60,489 nt of DNA from an uncultured Porphyromonadaceae bacterium (GCA_900547825.1 URII01000008.1:1-60489); one strand, 5' to 3'; positions 1 through 9,253 are shown, counted from the stretch's first letter. Notes: a model not told the origin generated them from the sequence alone. Numbers and translations are program-made.

Positions 1-1238
1 GCCTCTATGGGCTTTATACGCATGGCTTTGAGCGAAGGAACGAGCCCGGCAGCCGATCCGAGAATAAGGAACACAATAAGAATGGTAAGCGCCCCGCCAA
101 ACGATAACTGAAAATGTGCCGGCGGCAAACCCGGTCCGTTATTGGCGTTGTCAAGCACCGCGAGAATGCCACATGCCAAAATGATTCCACCAATACCGGC
201 CACAGTGGTAAGCACCACACTTTCCGAAAGGATCTGGGCTATGACATCGCCCGGGGTGGCGCCGAGGGCACGGCGTATGCCGATCTCATGCGTGCGCTCT
301 TTCACTATCACCCACATTATATTCCCTACCCCAATAACTCCGGCAAGCAGTGTTCCGGCCCCGACAAAAAGGGCCAGCAGCCTTATGCCGAGGAAAAGGC
401 CGGCCACCATGTCGAACTGCTCCGAGATGTCGAAAAACATTATGGCATGATCATCGGTAGGACTCAACATGGAGTGATTGGAGCGCAACACATTGAACAC
501 ATGGTTCTTTATTTCCTTTGGCCGTGTATAATCCTTGGCCGTGAAAAAGCAAAAATCCATATCGGTGCCTATGTTATAGGCGCGCTGCATCACACTTAAA
601 GGTATAATGATAGTCTCGTCGATCGGAGGACCCGTAACAGATGCTTCCGCCACCTGTCCGGCCACACCTACTATATGAAAATATATACCCCCTACATTCA
701 CAAATTTACCGATAGGCGACTCGGACCCGAACAATTCGTCGGCCACTTTCTTGCCTATAACACAGTTCTTCCTGACACTCGCGTCGTCGGACGCATTTAT
801 AAACCGGCCTTCATATATGACAGGCTCCAATATTTTTGTGAAATCGCTCTCCACGCCCTGCAATGGAGCAGATGTGGAATTTCGGCCATACTCGGCTGTG
901 AACTGACGGCTTACCACACCCGAAATGGCATCTATCCCCTCGATACGCCGCCTAAGATCAACCACATCATTCAGTGTCAGATCCCACATCATGCCCTTAT
1001 TGAATCCGTTATATGATTCGGTGGTAGGCGCACTCGATATCAGTGCCACATTGGTGGCGAATCCGGCAAAATTCCTTCGCATCACGTTTTCGAATCCGTT
1101 TGCGCCACCCATCAACAGGGCAAGCATGGCCGTACCCCAGAATATACCGAATCCGGTCATAAACGTGCGTGTCTTGTTGCGGGCCAGGGTAGCTGCTATC
1201 TCGCTCCAATTGTCAGTATCGAATATCCTTATCTTCAT
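1..1238 (-). CDS. MacB/FtsX-type ABC transporter permease (partial, 3' end cut)
   Basis: The reading frame starts with ATG at 1238 and stays open to the left edge, so about 412 codons are visible and only the last few residues are missing (the visible end reads RIKPIEA, the usual MacB-family ending). A first membrane segment lies near residues 28-45, followed by a large extracytoplasmic domain and three C-terminal membrane segments, with the ERTHEIGIRRALGA motif before the second of them. This is the MacB/FtsX fold, which couples cytoplasmic ATP hydrolysis to periplasmic movement rather than forming a classical channel. It starts 10 bases after the stop of the sister permease, with the ATPase further upstream, so one exporter operon is likely. 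The substrate cannot be told. A membrane fusion protein, usual for this family, may lie beyond the edge. Confidence 0.88.
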   Translation of the reverse strand, partial: MKIRIFDTDNWSEIAATLARNKTRTFMTGFGIFWGTAMLALLMGGANGFENVMRRNFAGFATNVALISSAPTTESYNGFNKGMMWDLTLNDVVDLRRRIEGIDAISGVVSRQFTAEYGRNSTSAPLQGVESDFTKILEPVIYEGRFINASDDASVRKNCVIGKKVADELFGSESPIGKFVNVGGIYFHIVGVAGQVAEASVTGPPIDETIIIPLSVMQRAYNIGTDMDFCFFTAKDYTRPKEIKNHVFNVLRSNHSMLSPTDDHAIMFFDISEQFDMVAGLFLGIRLLALFVGAGTLLAGVIGVGNIMWVIVKERTHEIGIRRALGATPGDVIAQILSESVVLTTVAGIGGIILACGILAVLDNANNGPGLPPAHFQLSFGGALTILIVFLILGSAAGLVPSLKAMRIKPIE

Positions 1239-1248
1239 AATCCAGAAT

Positions 1249-2469
1249 TTATTCAGTGGCAAGAGCTTCCACAGGTTTGACTTTAAGGGCTTTCAGGGCC
1301 GGAAACAGACCGGCCAACGCTCCCGCTATAACCAGCACCACTGTCACTTCCACAGCGATGGCAATATCCACACCGGGATTTTTCACCGCCGGAGTATCAC
1401 CCAATAACGCGCCTATGCCGGCAGTGGCGAGAATTCCGAGAAACACACCTACATAACCGAAGAGCGTGGTTATGGCGACACTTTCGGTGAGCACCTGCGT
1501 AAGTATGTTGCGCGGTTTGGCTCCTATGGCACGGCGTATGCCTATCTCATGCGTGCGTTCGCGCACCGACACAAACATTATGTTGCTGACACCGACAATT
1601 CCTGTAAGCATGGTGAGGATACCCACCACCCATATGGCGGTGTCGAGCAGGCCAAGGCCAGTGAGTGTGGTAAGATAATTCAGGAAACGGTTCTGGATCC
1701 ACACGGCGCTGCGGTCAGTCGGATCAAAGTCATGCGCCTGGCCTAAGGATTCACGGACATTCTTCTCGGCGGCCTCACCGTCGGCCATCGTCTTCACTCC
1801 TTTGAGATTGACTGTTATCTTATTAACCGCACGGTCATCGCCCCTGAGCATGCGGGCGGTAGTGAACGGCACGAATGACCGGTTACGGAATTCATGGGCA
1901 TACACCCCCACCACTACAAACGACAGCCCCATGCAATTGACCCGCTTGCCTATCATGCTGTCTACACTACAGTCAAACAGCTTAGTAGCATTATCTTCAT
2001 GAAGCACAATAGTTTTCCGGCGCTGTGATATATCGTAATCGTTTATGAACCGTCCGGCTTTCATGTCAAGCCCACCTACCGACAGTTCGGATGGATACAC
2101 CCCGGCATAGGAGGTGATATAGTCGCGCATCGTTGAAATACGGGCCGTGTCATTTGTCAGCTCATAATACACCTTCCCCACGCGCCCTTCGCTACGCGAA
2201 ACAAGCTTCTCGCCATCGGTAGTCTCAAGCTCGATCGGCCGCCCCTCCTTATAACCTTTATAGGGCATAGAGGTCATTCCTCCCCACACATTTATATTGT
2301 CGTTGCCTATCGACATGAAACTGGAAGTAAACGCATTTTTCACTCCATGCGACATACCGAGCAACACAATAAGCATGAATATGCCCCATGACACAGCCAA
2401 TCCGGTCAGAGCCGTTCGCAATTTATTGTTCGCTATAGTCTGGCGAATTTCATTAAGAAGGTCAAACAT
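1249..2469 (-). CDS. MacB/FtsX-type ABC transporter permease
   Basis: 406 residues, a complete family member. One N-terminal membrane helix (about residues 20-42) is followed by a periplasmic MacB_PCD-like domain (about 45-240) and an FtsX domain with three helices (about 275-400). The motif RERTHEIGIRRAIGAKPRNIL lies between the helices and the end reads LKVKPVEALATE. It resembles the permease at the left edge, so the two probably pair as a heterodimer on the ATPase encoded 21 bases upstream. MacB-type systems export peptides, lipoproteins or drugs; nothing here identifies the cargo. Confidence 0.9.
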   Translation of the reverse strand: MFDLLNEIRQTIANNKLRTALTGLAVSWGIFMLIVLLGMSHGVKNAFTSSFMSIGNDNINVWGGMTSMPYKGYKEGRPIELETTDGEKLVSRSEGRVGKVYYELTNDTARISTMRDYITSYAGVYPSELSVGGLDMKAGRFINDYDISQRRKTIVLHEDNATKLFDCSVDSMIGKRVNCMGLSFVVVGVYAHEFRNRSFVPFTTARMLRGDDRAVNKITVNLKGVKTMADGEAAEKNVRESLGQAHDFDPTDRSAVWIQNRFLNYLTTLTGLGLLDTAIWVVGILTMLTGIVGVSNIMFVSVRERTHEIGIRRAIGAKPRNILTQVLTESVAITTLFGYVGVFLGILATAGIGALLGDTPAVKNPGVDIAIAVEVTVVLVIAGALAGLFPALKALKVKPVEALATE

Positions 2470-2490
2470 AACGGATTATGGTTACATTCA

Positions 2491-3156
2491 TTACAATATC
2501 ACACCGTCGGATATACGGATAATACGGTTGGTCTGCTCTCCTACTCCGGGATCGTGGGTTACAATTACAATCGTCATACCTTCGGAATTCAGATCCCGGA
2601 ACACCTGCATCACTTCATGCGATGTTTTTGAATCAAGCGCTCCTGTGGGTTCGTCGGCAAGAATTATCGACGGATTCGTGATCAAAGCCCGGGCTATGGC
2701 AACTCGCTGTTTCTGGCCGCCCGAAAGCTCTCCGGGCAAATGATGGCTACGGTCGGCAAGTCCCATCCGGTCAAGCTGGGCCATGGCCATAGCATTGCGC
2801 TTGCGGCGCGGGACACCCTGATAGAAAAGCGGCAGAGCCACATTTTCAAGCGCATTTTTATAATTTATCAGGTTAAAGGACTGGAACACAAATCCGATCA
2901 TACGGTTACGCAATTCAGCAGCCCGGTTCTCAGAGAGATTGCGTATGAGCAGTCCGTCAAGACGATATTCACCCGAATCGTAATTGTCAAGAATACCGAG
3001 AATATTGAGCAATGTAGATTTTCCTGAGCCTGACGCGCCCATGATTGAAACAAGTTCGCCACGATTTATCTCAAGATTTATACCTTTCAACACATGCAGA
3101 GGAACAATACCCGGATAAGTTTTATTGATGTCCTTGAGGTCAATAATAGTTTCCAT
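2491..3156 (-). CDS. ABC transporter ATP-binding protein (LolD/MacB family)
   Basis: 221 residues, the normal length for a LolD/MacB ATPase. Walker A GASGSGKS is at residues 40-47. The signature LSGGQKQRVAIARAL, Walker B ILADEPTGALD and the switch histidine in VIVTHDP follow in order. It is the first gene of a minus-strand operon with two MacB-like permeases, so it most likely powers a periplasmic mechanotransmission-type exporter. No consensus promoter was found close to its start; on the opposite strand a strong promoter (3178-3209) faces away from it. Confidence 0.93.
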   Translation of the reverse strand: METIIDLKDINKTYPGIVPLHVLKGINLEINRGELVSIMGASGSGKSTLLNILGILDNYDSGEYRLDGLLIRNLSENRAAELRNRMIGFVFQSFNLINYKNALENVALPLFYQGVPRRKRNAMAMAQLDRMGLADRSHHLPGELSGGQKQRVAIARALITNPSIILADEPTGALDSKTSHEVMQVFRDLNSEGMTIVIVTHDPGVGEQTNRIIRISDGVIL

Positions 3157-3177
3157 GACACAAATATGGTAATAAAA

Positions 3178-3209
3178 TTTGGATAACTGAACTATAATAA
3201 CTACATTTG
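3178..3209 (+). promoter_or_regulatory. Consensus Bacteroidetes promoter facing a gene-free region
   Basis: TTTG at 3178-3181 and TACATTTG at 3202-3209, separated by 20 bases, match the Bacteroidetes housekeeping promoter (-33 TTTG, -7 TAnnTTTG). It points rightwards, antisense to both flanking genes, and leads into the structured interval that ends at a terminator at 3534. Confidence 0.6.
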
Positions 3210-3215
3210 CGTTAT

Positions 3216-3534
3216 AGAATCAAAGCAAGAGAGCTTGGCGGCGGATTCACCGCCGTAATTCAAATTATCGCAATCAATCGAACTCGTTGATAAAGATATT
3301 CCCGCATCAAAGTTGATTGGGAAACTCATCAAATCTTTATGAAATACCGAGACAAGCGTAGCCGTGCAATGGCGGGCCTCGACCTCTGATGAGGTGACAC
3401 TTCCGAGTGTCCGGAGGATTACAAAGGACGGTGAGCACTCAAATCCTGTCATTCGGAGTTTCATCGCATCCTTTGGTGTGGGCCTTACAGAAGCAGTTTC
3501 GGAAACCGCAAGGTTTTTCCGGAACTGCTTTTTT
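3216..3534 (+). ncRNA. Candidate structured non-coding RNA of about 320 bases
   Basis: The interval lies between a consensus plus-strand promoter and an intrinsic plus-strand terminator, with no convincing gene between. Visible hairpins are 3239-3255 (6-bp CGGCGG/CCGCCG stem, 5-base loop), 3382-3395 (ACCTC/GAGGT), directly abutting 3396-3411 (GACACT/AGTGTC), and the terminator at 3493-3528. It shows no rnpB, tmRNA or SRP hallmarks that I recognise. The start is placed about 7 bases after the -7 element. It could instead be a dispersed repeat or a gene relic that happens to carry these signals. I favour an RNA because promoter and terminator agree in direction and fit a small transcript. Confidence 0.45.
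3493..3534 (+). terminator. Intrinsic terminator of the candidate RNA
   Basis: A stem GCAGTTTCGGAAA / TTTCCGGAACTGC with one mismatch occupies 3493-3528 and is followed at once by six T (3529-3534). The T tract is on the plus strand only, so the signal is directional. No annotated plus-strand gene lies upstream to use it. Confidence 0.65.
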
Positions 3535-3759
3535 ATCAGCCCCACCGTTGATGAAGATTTTGGGGGACATCCCAGCCCCCTGTCACATCCTGATGTCCAA
3601 AGAAGATTGAGCATATTGCAGTATTAGCATAATAGAACACTGCAAATATATGACATTATCCGTCCACTGCAAAATAATTTTGCCTAAAAATTTATACATG
3701 GCACACAACAGTATCTCCCACAAAGAATTAGCAAACTAATAATCAACTAATTACAGTCA
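3535..3759. other. Rest of the intergenic region between topB and the ABC operon
   Basis: A further inverted repeat, GGACAT at 3565-3570 with ATGTCC at 3593-3598, lies just past the terminator. The rest is AT-rich and featureless to my eye up to the topB terminator. Open frames of 70-140 codons exist on both strands across 3201-3627, but none has a recognisable domain or signal peptide. Confidence 0.4.
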
Positions 3760-3794
3760 CAAAAAGAAAGTTCAGGATTACTCAGATCCTGAAC
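3760..3794 (-). terminator. Terminator downstream of topB
   Basis: A 9-bp perfect stem GTTCAGGAT/ATCCTGAAC (3770-3778 with 3786-3794) is followed on the minus strand by TTTCTTTTTG. It lies 26 bases past the topB stop, as expected for the end of the dsbD-mazG-topB operon. Confidence 0.75.
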
Positions 3795-3820
3795 CATAAA
3801 TATGTCACTACATTTCTCTG

Positions 3821-5848
3821 TCAAAGCTTCTTCAGGCGTGATGCAAGACGGGCCGGTGTAAGATCAGCAGGATATTCTTCGAAAGGGAGCTTCAATGTGC
3901 AGCCGGCGGCATACTCACTGCACCCGTAAGCCGTGCGCCCTTTCAATATATGGCCTTTGCCACACAGCGGGCATTTTATATTTTCCAGTGATCTGACAGC
4001 GGGCGCACGCTTACGCTTAGGCTTGGCTTCCGGATCGGGATCTGACTTAACGGGAGCTGCTGCTCCAACTTCAATGCGGGTTCTGGAATTGTCGCTCAGC
4101 ACGTTCATAACTATCTGCGTGACAAGCTGCTTCAATTCATCTACAAATTCCTTGGCACTATACTGTCCCCGCTCAATACGCCGGAGCTTGTTCTCCCACA
4201 ATCCGGTAAGCCTGGCGCTTTTGATAATATCCTCATGAATGGTGGCGATAAGATCAATCCCAGCCTGTGACGCACATATGTTTTTACGCTGACGATATAT
4301 ATAACGCCGCTTGAATAAGGTTTCAATAATAGCGGCACGGGTAGAGGGACGCCCTATGCCGTTTTCTTTCATAGCTTCGCGCAGCTCCTCGTCCTCCACC
4401 GTCTTGCCGGCACTCTCCATTGCCCTCAGAAGTGTGCCTTCGGTATATGGCTTGGGCGGTTGAGTGGTCTTTTTCTGCAATCCGGGCTCATGGCTTCCAG
4501 ACTCTCCGGCTGAAAACGACGGCATAACCTGCTGGTCCTCTTTCGCCGATTCCTGATCATCGGGTGATGCAAACACAGTTCTCCATCCCGGCTCAATAAT
4601 CACTTTGCCGGAGGCCTTGAACTTCACTTCCTCCACAGCGCCGTTAACAGTGGTGGTAGAGAACACACAGTCAGGATAAAATACAGCTATAAAACGCAAT
4701 GCAATAAGATGATACAATTTGCGTTCATCCCCCACAAGCACCGAGGGCGACTGACCGGTAGGTATAATGGCATGGTGGTCGGTAACCTTGGAATTATCAA
4801 AAACTTTCTTTGATTTAGGCAACCGTGAGGCAAGCACAGAAGCCGTAAGCCCAGCATAAGGCGTCATATTTTTCAATATGGCAGGAACTTTGGCATATAG
4901 ATCCTCTGAAAGATAAGTGGTGTCGACACGCGGATAGGTGGTGACTTTTTTCTCGTACAGCGACTGGATACGCCCGAGTGTTTCTTCAGCTGTCCAGCCC
5001 CACTTACGGTTACACTCTACCTGCAGTGATGTCAGGTCAAACAACCGGGGAGGCGATTCCTTGCCTTTTTTGTCCTTTACATCAATAATAGAGAATGGGC
5101 GCCCCGTAATCTTGTCAAGGATTCCGGCTGCATCCTCCTGTTTACTGAACTTTCCGGAAGCCGCCATGAAGGTCACACCGCGGTAAACGGTCTTAAGTTC
5201 CCAATAGTCCTCAGGCTTAAAACCGGCTATCTCAAAATGCCGGGCCACAATAAGCGCAAGTGTGGGGGTTTGCACACGTCCTATAGACAGCACATTGCCC
5301 GGTGACGAATACCTGAGTGAGAACAACCGCGTACAGTTCATTCCGAGAATCCAATCGCCCACCGCACGTGAGAGTCCGGCAAAATACAGATTGTCAAATT
5401 CGGCCTGAGGCTTAAGGGCAGCGAAGCCGTCACGTATCGCATCGTCGGTCAACGAAGATATCCACAATCGCTTCACGGGACACTTCACCCCCGCTTTCTG
5501 CATTACCCAACGCTGTATCAATTCACCTTCCTGTCCCGCGTCACCGCAGTTGATCACCTCATCGGCTTTTGACGTAAGGACTTCTATTACATGAAACTGC
5601 CGCTTCACCGAATCCTGATCAATCACCTTGATCCCGAACACAGGAGGGATCATAGGAAGCGATGACAATGACCAACGACGCCATGCGTCAGTATAATCGT
5701 GCGGCTCCTTCAGGCAGCACAGATGGCCGAAAGTCCATGTCACACAGTAGCCATTGCCTTCATAATAGCCGTCGCGTTTGTCATTTGCTCCGATAATGGC
5801 CGCAATGTCGCGTGCCACACTCGGTTTCTCGGTGATGCATACTATCAT
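3821..5848 (-). CDS. topB: DNA topoisomerase III (type IA)
   Basis: 675 residues. Type IA topoisomerases break and rejoin one DNA strand through an active-site tyrosine; TopB mainly decatenates and resolves recombination or replication intermediates. The N-terminal Toprim domain starts ITEKPSVARDIA and carries DAGQEGELI. The active-site tyrosine region is TTYPRVDTTYL (about residue 300). Near the C-terminus a four-cysteine zinc ribbon is visible (IKCPLCGKG, then two further Cys about 15 and 22 residues on). The Toprim acidic motif has Gly where many relatives have a second Asp; I believe this occurs in other Bacteroidetes TopB proteins. It is the last gene of an operon with dsbD, mazG and an unknown gene, 16 bases after the latter. 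Confidence 0.95.
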   Translation of the reverse strand: MIVCITEKPSVARDIAAIIGANDKRDGYYEGNGYCVTWTFGHLCCLKEPHDYTDAWRRWSLSSLPMIPPVFGIKVIDQDSVKRQFHVIEVLTSKADEVINCGDAGQEGELIQRWVMQKAGVKCPVKRLWISSLTDDAIRDGFAALKPQAEFDNLYFAGLSRAVGDWILGMNCTRLFSLRYSSPGNVLSIGRVQTPTLALIVARHFEIAGFKPEDYWELKTVYRGVTFMAASGKFSKQEDAAGILDKITGRPFSIIDVKDKKGKESPPRLFDLTSLQVECNRKWGWTAEETLGRIQSLYEKKVTTYPRVDTTYLSEDLYAKVPAILKNMTPYAGLTASVLASRLPKSKKVFDNSKVTDHHAIIPTGQSPSVLVGDERKLYHLIALRFIAVFYPDCVFSTTTVNGAVEEVKFKASGKVIIEPGWRTVFASPDDQESAKEDQQVMPSFSAGESGSHEPGLQKKTTQPPKPYTEGTLLRAMESAGKTVEDEELREAMKENGIGRPSTRAAIIETLFKRRYIYRQRKNICASQAGIDLIATIHEDIIKSARLTGLWENKLRRIERGQYSAKEFVDELKQLVTQIVMNVLSDNSRTRIEVGAAAPVKSDPDPEAKPKRKRAPAVRSLENIKCPLCGKGHILKGRTAYGCSEYAAGCTLKLPFEEYPADLTPARLASRLKKL

Positions 5849-5864
5849 GTGGATATGGGCAATA

Positions 5865-6317
5865 TTATTTTTTCAGCGGCTCAGGTGCCCGGGGAGTTAG
5901 ACGGAATGTAACTTCAACAAGGCCACGCGGAGTGGAAAATTTCATAACCTGATCCTGTTTCAGCGAAGTCAATGCCGCAAAATCAATTTCAACAGGGATC
6001 ACACCGTTGTCCTCCCACTGGAACCAGCGGCGGAAATCCACCCCGTCAATATCGGTGGCTTCGCTCATGAGTGAATCATTGCGGCGTATTGACACGCCAT
6101 CAATCCGTTGTGATGTATGCGGACGTCCTAAGAGGCGGCAATATATCCTTACCAGTCCGGGCCGCACAAGGGCACTGTCAACCGCCACTTCAAGCGGTCC
6201 AGATGAATGCGCGGCAAACGCATACAACATCTTATCGGCACCCCTGCACTCCGCCGTCCCTACAAAACAGAACGACAGAAGCGCAATAAATACCCTAAGC
6301 GACAGGCTGCAATTCAT
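5865..6317 (-). CDS. Uncharacterised secreted protein
   Basis: 150 residues, no family recognised. The N-terminus MNCSLSLRVFIALLSFCFVG is a clear signal peptide, so the protein is probably periplasmic or outer-membrane associated. The mature part is one small, beta-rich-looking domain of about 120 residues ending in PEPLKK, with two cysteines near its N-terminus. Its start overlaps the mazG stop by four bases (ATGA), indicating translational coupling, and topB follows after 16 bases. Its placement between two cytoplasmic housekeeping enzymes gives no functional clue. No lipobox is evident. Confidence 0.75.
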   Translation of the reverse strand: MNCSLSLRVFIALLSFCFVGTAECRGADKMLYAFAAHSSGPLEVAVDSALVRPGLVRIYCRLLGRPHTSQRIDGVSIRRNDSLMSEATDIDGVDFRRWFQWEDNGVIPVEIDFAALTSLKQDQVMKFSTPRGLVEVTFRLTPRAPEPLKK

Positions 6318-7105
6318 TGCTCCATTTTTTTTGCCTCGTTCCAGATCTCGTCCATTTCACCGAGTGTCATATCCTTCAGCGGTTTTCCAAGCTCACGGGC
6401 ACGGCTTTCAAGATAATTGAAACGGGATGTGAATTTCCTGTTTGTATGCTCAAGCGCAGTATCGGGATTGACTCCGTAAAGACGGGCCACATTTACCATG
6501 CTGAACAGCAAGTCGCCCATCTCGGCTTCAATCCCTTCCTTATTGCCGCTCTTTATCTCAGCTTCCACTTCGGAAAGCTCCTCTTTCATCTTGTCCCATA
6601 CCTGAGCGGGTTCCTCCCAGTCAAACCCTACATTGGATACCTTTTCCTGGATACGGAAAGCCTTGATCAGCGAAGGAAGTGACAGCGGCACTCCTGAAAG
6701 CACGGTCTTATTGCCCTCTTTTTCTTTCAGTTTAAGCTGCTCCCAATTCTCAAGCACTTCCTTTGTGCCGTCCACATGCACATGTCCGAATACATGAGGA
6801 TGCCTGAAAATCAGTTTGTCGTTAAGCGCGTCAGCCACATCCACAATGTCGAAAACACCTTTCTCCTCCCCTATCTTGGCATAGAACAGAATATGCAGGA
6901 GCACATCGCCGAGTTCCTTGCGGATATTGGAATTATCATCGGCAAGAAGTGCATCGCAAAGTTCATATACTTCCTCAATAGTGTTGGGACGCAGGCTCTC
7001 GTTGGTCTGCACACGATCCCAGGGACACTTTTCCCTGAGTGCGTCAAGGGTATCGATCACACGCCCGAGGGCCTCAATTTTTTCTTTACGGTTGTGAACT
7101 GTCAT
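6314..7105 (-). CDS. mazG: Nucleoside triphosphate pyrophosphohydrolase MazG
   Basis: 263 residues, the standard two-domain MazG length. MazG hydrolyses (d)NTPs to monophosphates and pyrophosphate, cleaning damaged or surplus nucleotides. The first domain holds CPWDRVQTNESLRPNTIEE and the metal-binding EExxE/ExxD-type pattern (EEVYELCDAL ... ELGDVLLHILF). The second domain repeats it (EELSEVEAEI ... EMGDLLFSMVN). It follows dsbD by 24 bases and overlaps the next gene by four bases. Confidence 0.95.
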   Translation of the reverse strand: MTVHNRKEKIEALGRVIDTLDALREKCPWDRVQTNESLRPNTIEEVYELCDALLADDNSNIRKELGDVLLHILFYAKIGEEKGVFDIVDVADALNDKLIFRHPHVFGHVHVDGTKEVLENWEQLKLKEKEGNKTVLSGVPLSLPSLIKAFRIQEKVSNVGFDWEEPAQVWDKMKEELSEVEAEIKSGNKEGIEAEMGDLLFSMVNVARLYGVNPDTALEHTNRKFTSRFNYLESRARELGKPLKDMTLGEMDEIWNEAKKMEQ

Positions 7106-7129
7106 AGATCAATGGAATATTATAGCTGA

Positions 7130-9157
7130 TTATTCAGCATAGCGCTGTATAGCCTCATTAAGCCATGCGGCAAACTTCTCCACACTTTCATCATAATAAT
7201 ATGGAGCGACAAGAGGCTGTCCGTCGTTGCCGAGAATTATATAGAACGGCTGAGAGTTGGCCTTGAATTTGTGACGTTGCAGATAGCTCCACAATTCCCC
7301 CACGGTCTCCAGTTTCACATCCTTGCCATTTTCCTGCACAGTCACAGCCTCGGCAAGGGCTTTCTTATCATCCACCATGAGTTTTATCATCACGAAATTA
7401 TCCTTTATGATCTCACTGATCTCCTGAGTGTCAAACACCGCTCCTTCCATTTTACGGCAGTTGACACATCCGTAACCCGAAAAGTCAATGAGCACCGGAC
7501 GGTGAGCTTCCGAAGCATAAGCCATACCTTCGTCGTAATTGTCGAACTCGCGGAAGTTACCCGATGAATAAAGATTGAAATCCTGGGTATAGAGTGGAGG
7601 CACAAATGCACTCACCCCTTTGAGAGGCGCGCCCCACAGACCCGGAACAAGATAAATGGCAAATGCCAACGAGGCCATGGCAAGGAAAAAGCGCGGCAGA
7701 GGCACGTAATCAAGTGGGGAGTCGTGTGAAAACGACAGCTTGCCAAGCAGATACATGCCGAGAAGAACGAATATCACCACCCACAATGACACAAACACTT
7801 CCCGATCAAGTATACCCCATCCATAGGCAAGGTCAGCTACTGACAGGAATTTAAGCGACAGGGCAAGTTCAAGAAATCCGAGCACCACCTTTACCGAATT
7901 AAGCCATCCGCCCGAACGCGGCATTTCTTTCAGCATAGAGGGGAAAAGAGCGAAAATAGCGAACGGGATGGCCAAGGCCAGTGCGAAAGCACCCATGCCT
8001 ATAGCCGGACCAGTGATATCGCCCATTGATGCCGCTTCCACAAGCAATGTACCTATAATAGGACCTGTACATGAGAACGACACAAGAGCCAAAGTAAATG
8101 CCATAAAGAATATGGACAGAAGTCCGGTGGTGCGTTCCGCCTTATTGTCCATGGCATTGCTCCACTTGGAAGGCAGTGTGATTTCAAATGCACCGAAAAA
8201 CGAGATGGCGAACACTACGAGCAACAGGAAGAACAGAATGTTGAACACTGCGTTAGTGGCCAGGTCATTAAGTTTGCCGGCACCGAATATCATGGTTATG
8301 GCAAGCCCGAGCAAAAGATATATAACCACGATGGCAAGCCCATAGATCAACGCATCGCCAACAGCCGATTTTCGGGAGTTGCCTCTTTTCAGGAAGAAAC
8401 TTACCGTAAGCGGGATCATGGGCCACACACATGGAGTAAGCAATGCAAGCAGTCCTCCTATAAAACCCCATATAAAAATATACCACCACGGCGAATCGGC
8501 CACATCGGCACCTTGTGCTCCCGAAGCGGATACGGATGATTCGGGATATTCAACAGGAGCCCATAGATCGGACGCTGTGCGAAGTGCGACGTCAGAAACG
8601 CCTGTCTTCGTGACAGAATCACGCAACTGGCCTGTCGAATCCGAACCTGCGCCTACAGAGGCTGCCGCAGCTCCCTCAGCAAAATCGAATGTATGGTTCT
8701 GCGGAGGTATGCACCGCGAATCATCACAACCCTGGAAATTTACTTTACCGGCAATAAAATATGAACCGTCGGCCGATACTACCTTGAATTTCTGATTGAA
8801 ACTGACATCGGCATCCCACCACGACAGTTTAAGATGGAATATCATATCCACCTGCTCATGTGCCGCACGCGACGGAACAATATCACCTACAAGTTCCACA
8901 CCTTCAAGTTTATCGAACGTGAATCTTGTGGGACGCGGGCCGTCATCAGGCAACTTGAGTCCGTACATGTGCCATCCGCGGTCGATAGAGGCAGAAAATA
9001 TCATCGTGCCCTCATCGGAGGACGTCATATCCACCCGCTGCGTCCATTTTATCGGCTCTTCAATCTGCCCCCATGACAACAAGGGAATAAGAAATGCGAC
9101 TATAACAACAGCATGTTGCCACAAATTACGTCGTAGTGCGAAGTGTGATGTGCTCAT
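7130..9157 (-). CDS. dsbD: Thiol:disulfide interchange protein DsbD
   Basis: 675 residues. DsbD moves electrons from cytoplasmic thioredoxin across the inner membrane to periplasmic reductases. In order: a signal peptide (to about residue 30); a periplasmic DsbD-alpha-like domain with the cysteine pair GCDDSRC; a membrane domain with about eight helices and the redox cysteines in LLTPCVWPMIP and FSCTGPIIG; and a C-terminal thioredoxin-like domain with GYGCVNCRK (CVNC at 564-567). All expected cysteine pairs are present. It is the first gene of an operon running through mazG to topB and has its own promoter region at about 9200. Confidence 0.93.
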   Translation of the reverse strand: MSTSHFALRRNLWQHAVVIVAFLIPLLSWGQIEEPIKWTQRVDMTSSDEGTMIFSASIDRGWHMYGLKLPDDGPRPTRFTFDKLEGVELVGDIVPSRAAHEQVDMIFHLKLSWWDADVSFNQKFKVVSADGSYFIAGKVNFQGCDDSRCIPPQNHTFDFAEGAAAASVGAGSDSTGQLRDSVTKTGVSDVALRTASDLWAPVEYPESSVSASGAQGADVADSPWWYIFIWGFIGGLLALLTPCVWPMIPLTVSFFLKRGNSRKSAVGDALIYGLAIVVIYLLLGLAITMIFGAGKLNDLATNAVFNILFFLLLVVFAISFFGAFEITLPSKWSNAMDNKAERTTGLLSIFFMAFTLALVSFSCTGPIIGTLLVEAASMGDITGPAIGMGAFALALAIPFAIFALFPSMLKEMPRSGGWLNSVKVVLGFLELALSLKFLSVADLAYGWGILDREVFVSLWVVIFVLLGMYLLGKLSFSHDSPLDYVPLPRFFLAMASLAFAIYLVPGLWGAPLKGVSAFVPPLYTQDFNLYSSGNFREFDNYDEGMAYASEAHRPVLIDFSGYGCVNCRKMEGAVFDTQEISEIIKDNFVMIKLMVDDKKALAEAVTVQENGKDVKLETVGELWSYLQRHKFKANSQPFYIILGNDGQPLVAPYYYDESVEKFAAWLNEAIQRYAE

Positions 9158-9196
9158 AAAAAGCTATTTTATGGGTTGAGGAAATGTGATTTCCGG

Positions 9197-9228
9197 CAAA
9201 TTTACAAAATTATTTCCGCCCCTGCAAC
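9197..9228 (-). promoter_or_regulatory. Promoter of the dsbD operon
   Basis: On the minus strand two -7 elements sit in tandem, TAATTTTG (9212-9205) and TAAATTTG (9204-9197). GTTG at 9228-9225 is 20 bases upstream of the second. They lie 40-55 bases before the dsbD start and just past the prs terminator. Confidence 0.55.
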
Positions 9229-9253
9229 GGCTCGGACAAACAGTCCATAATAT

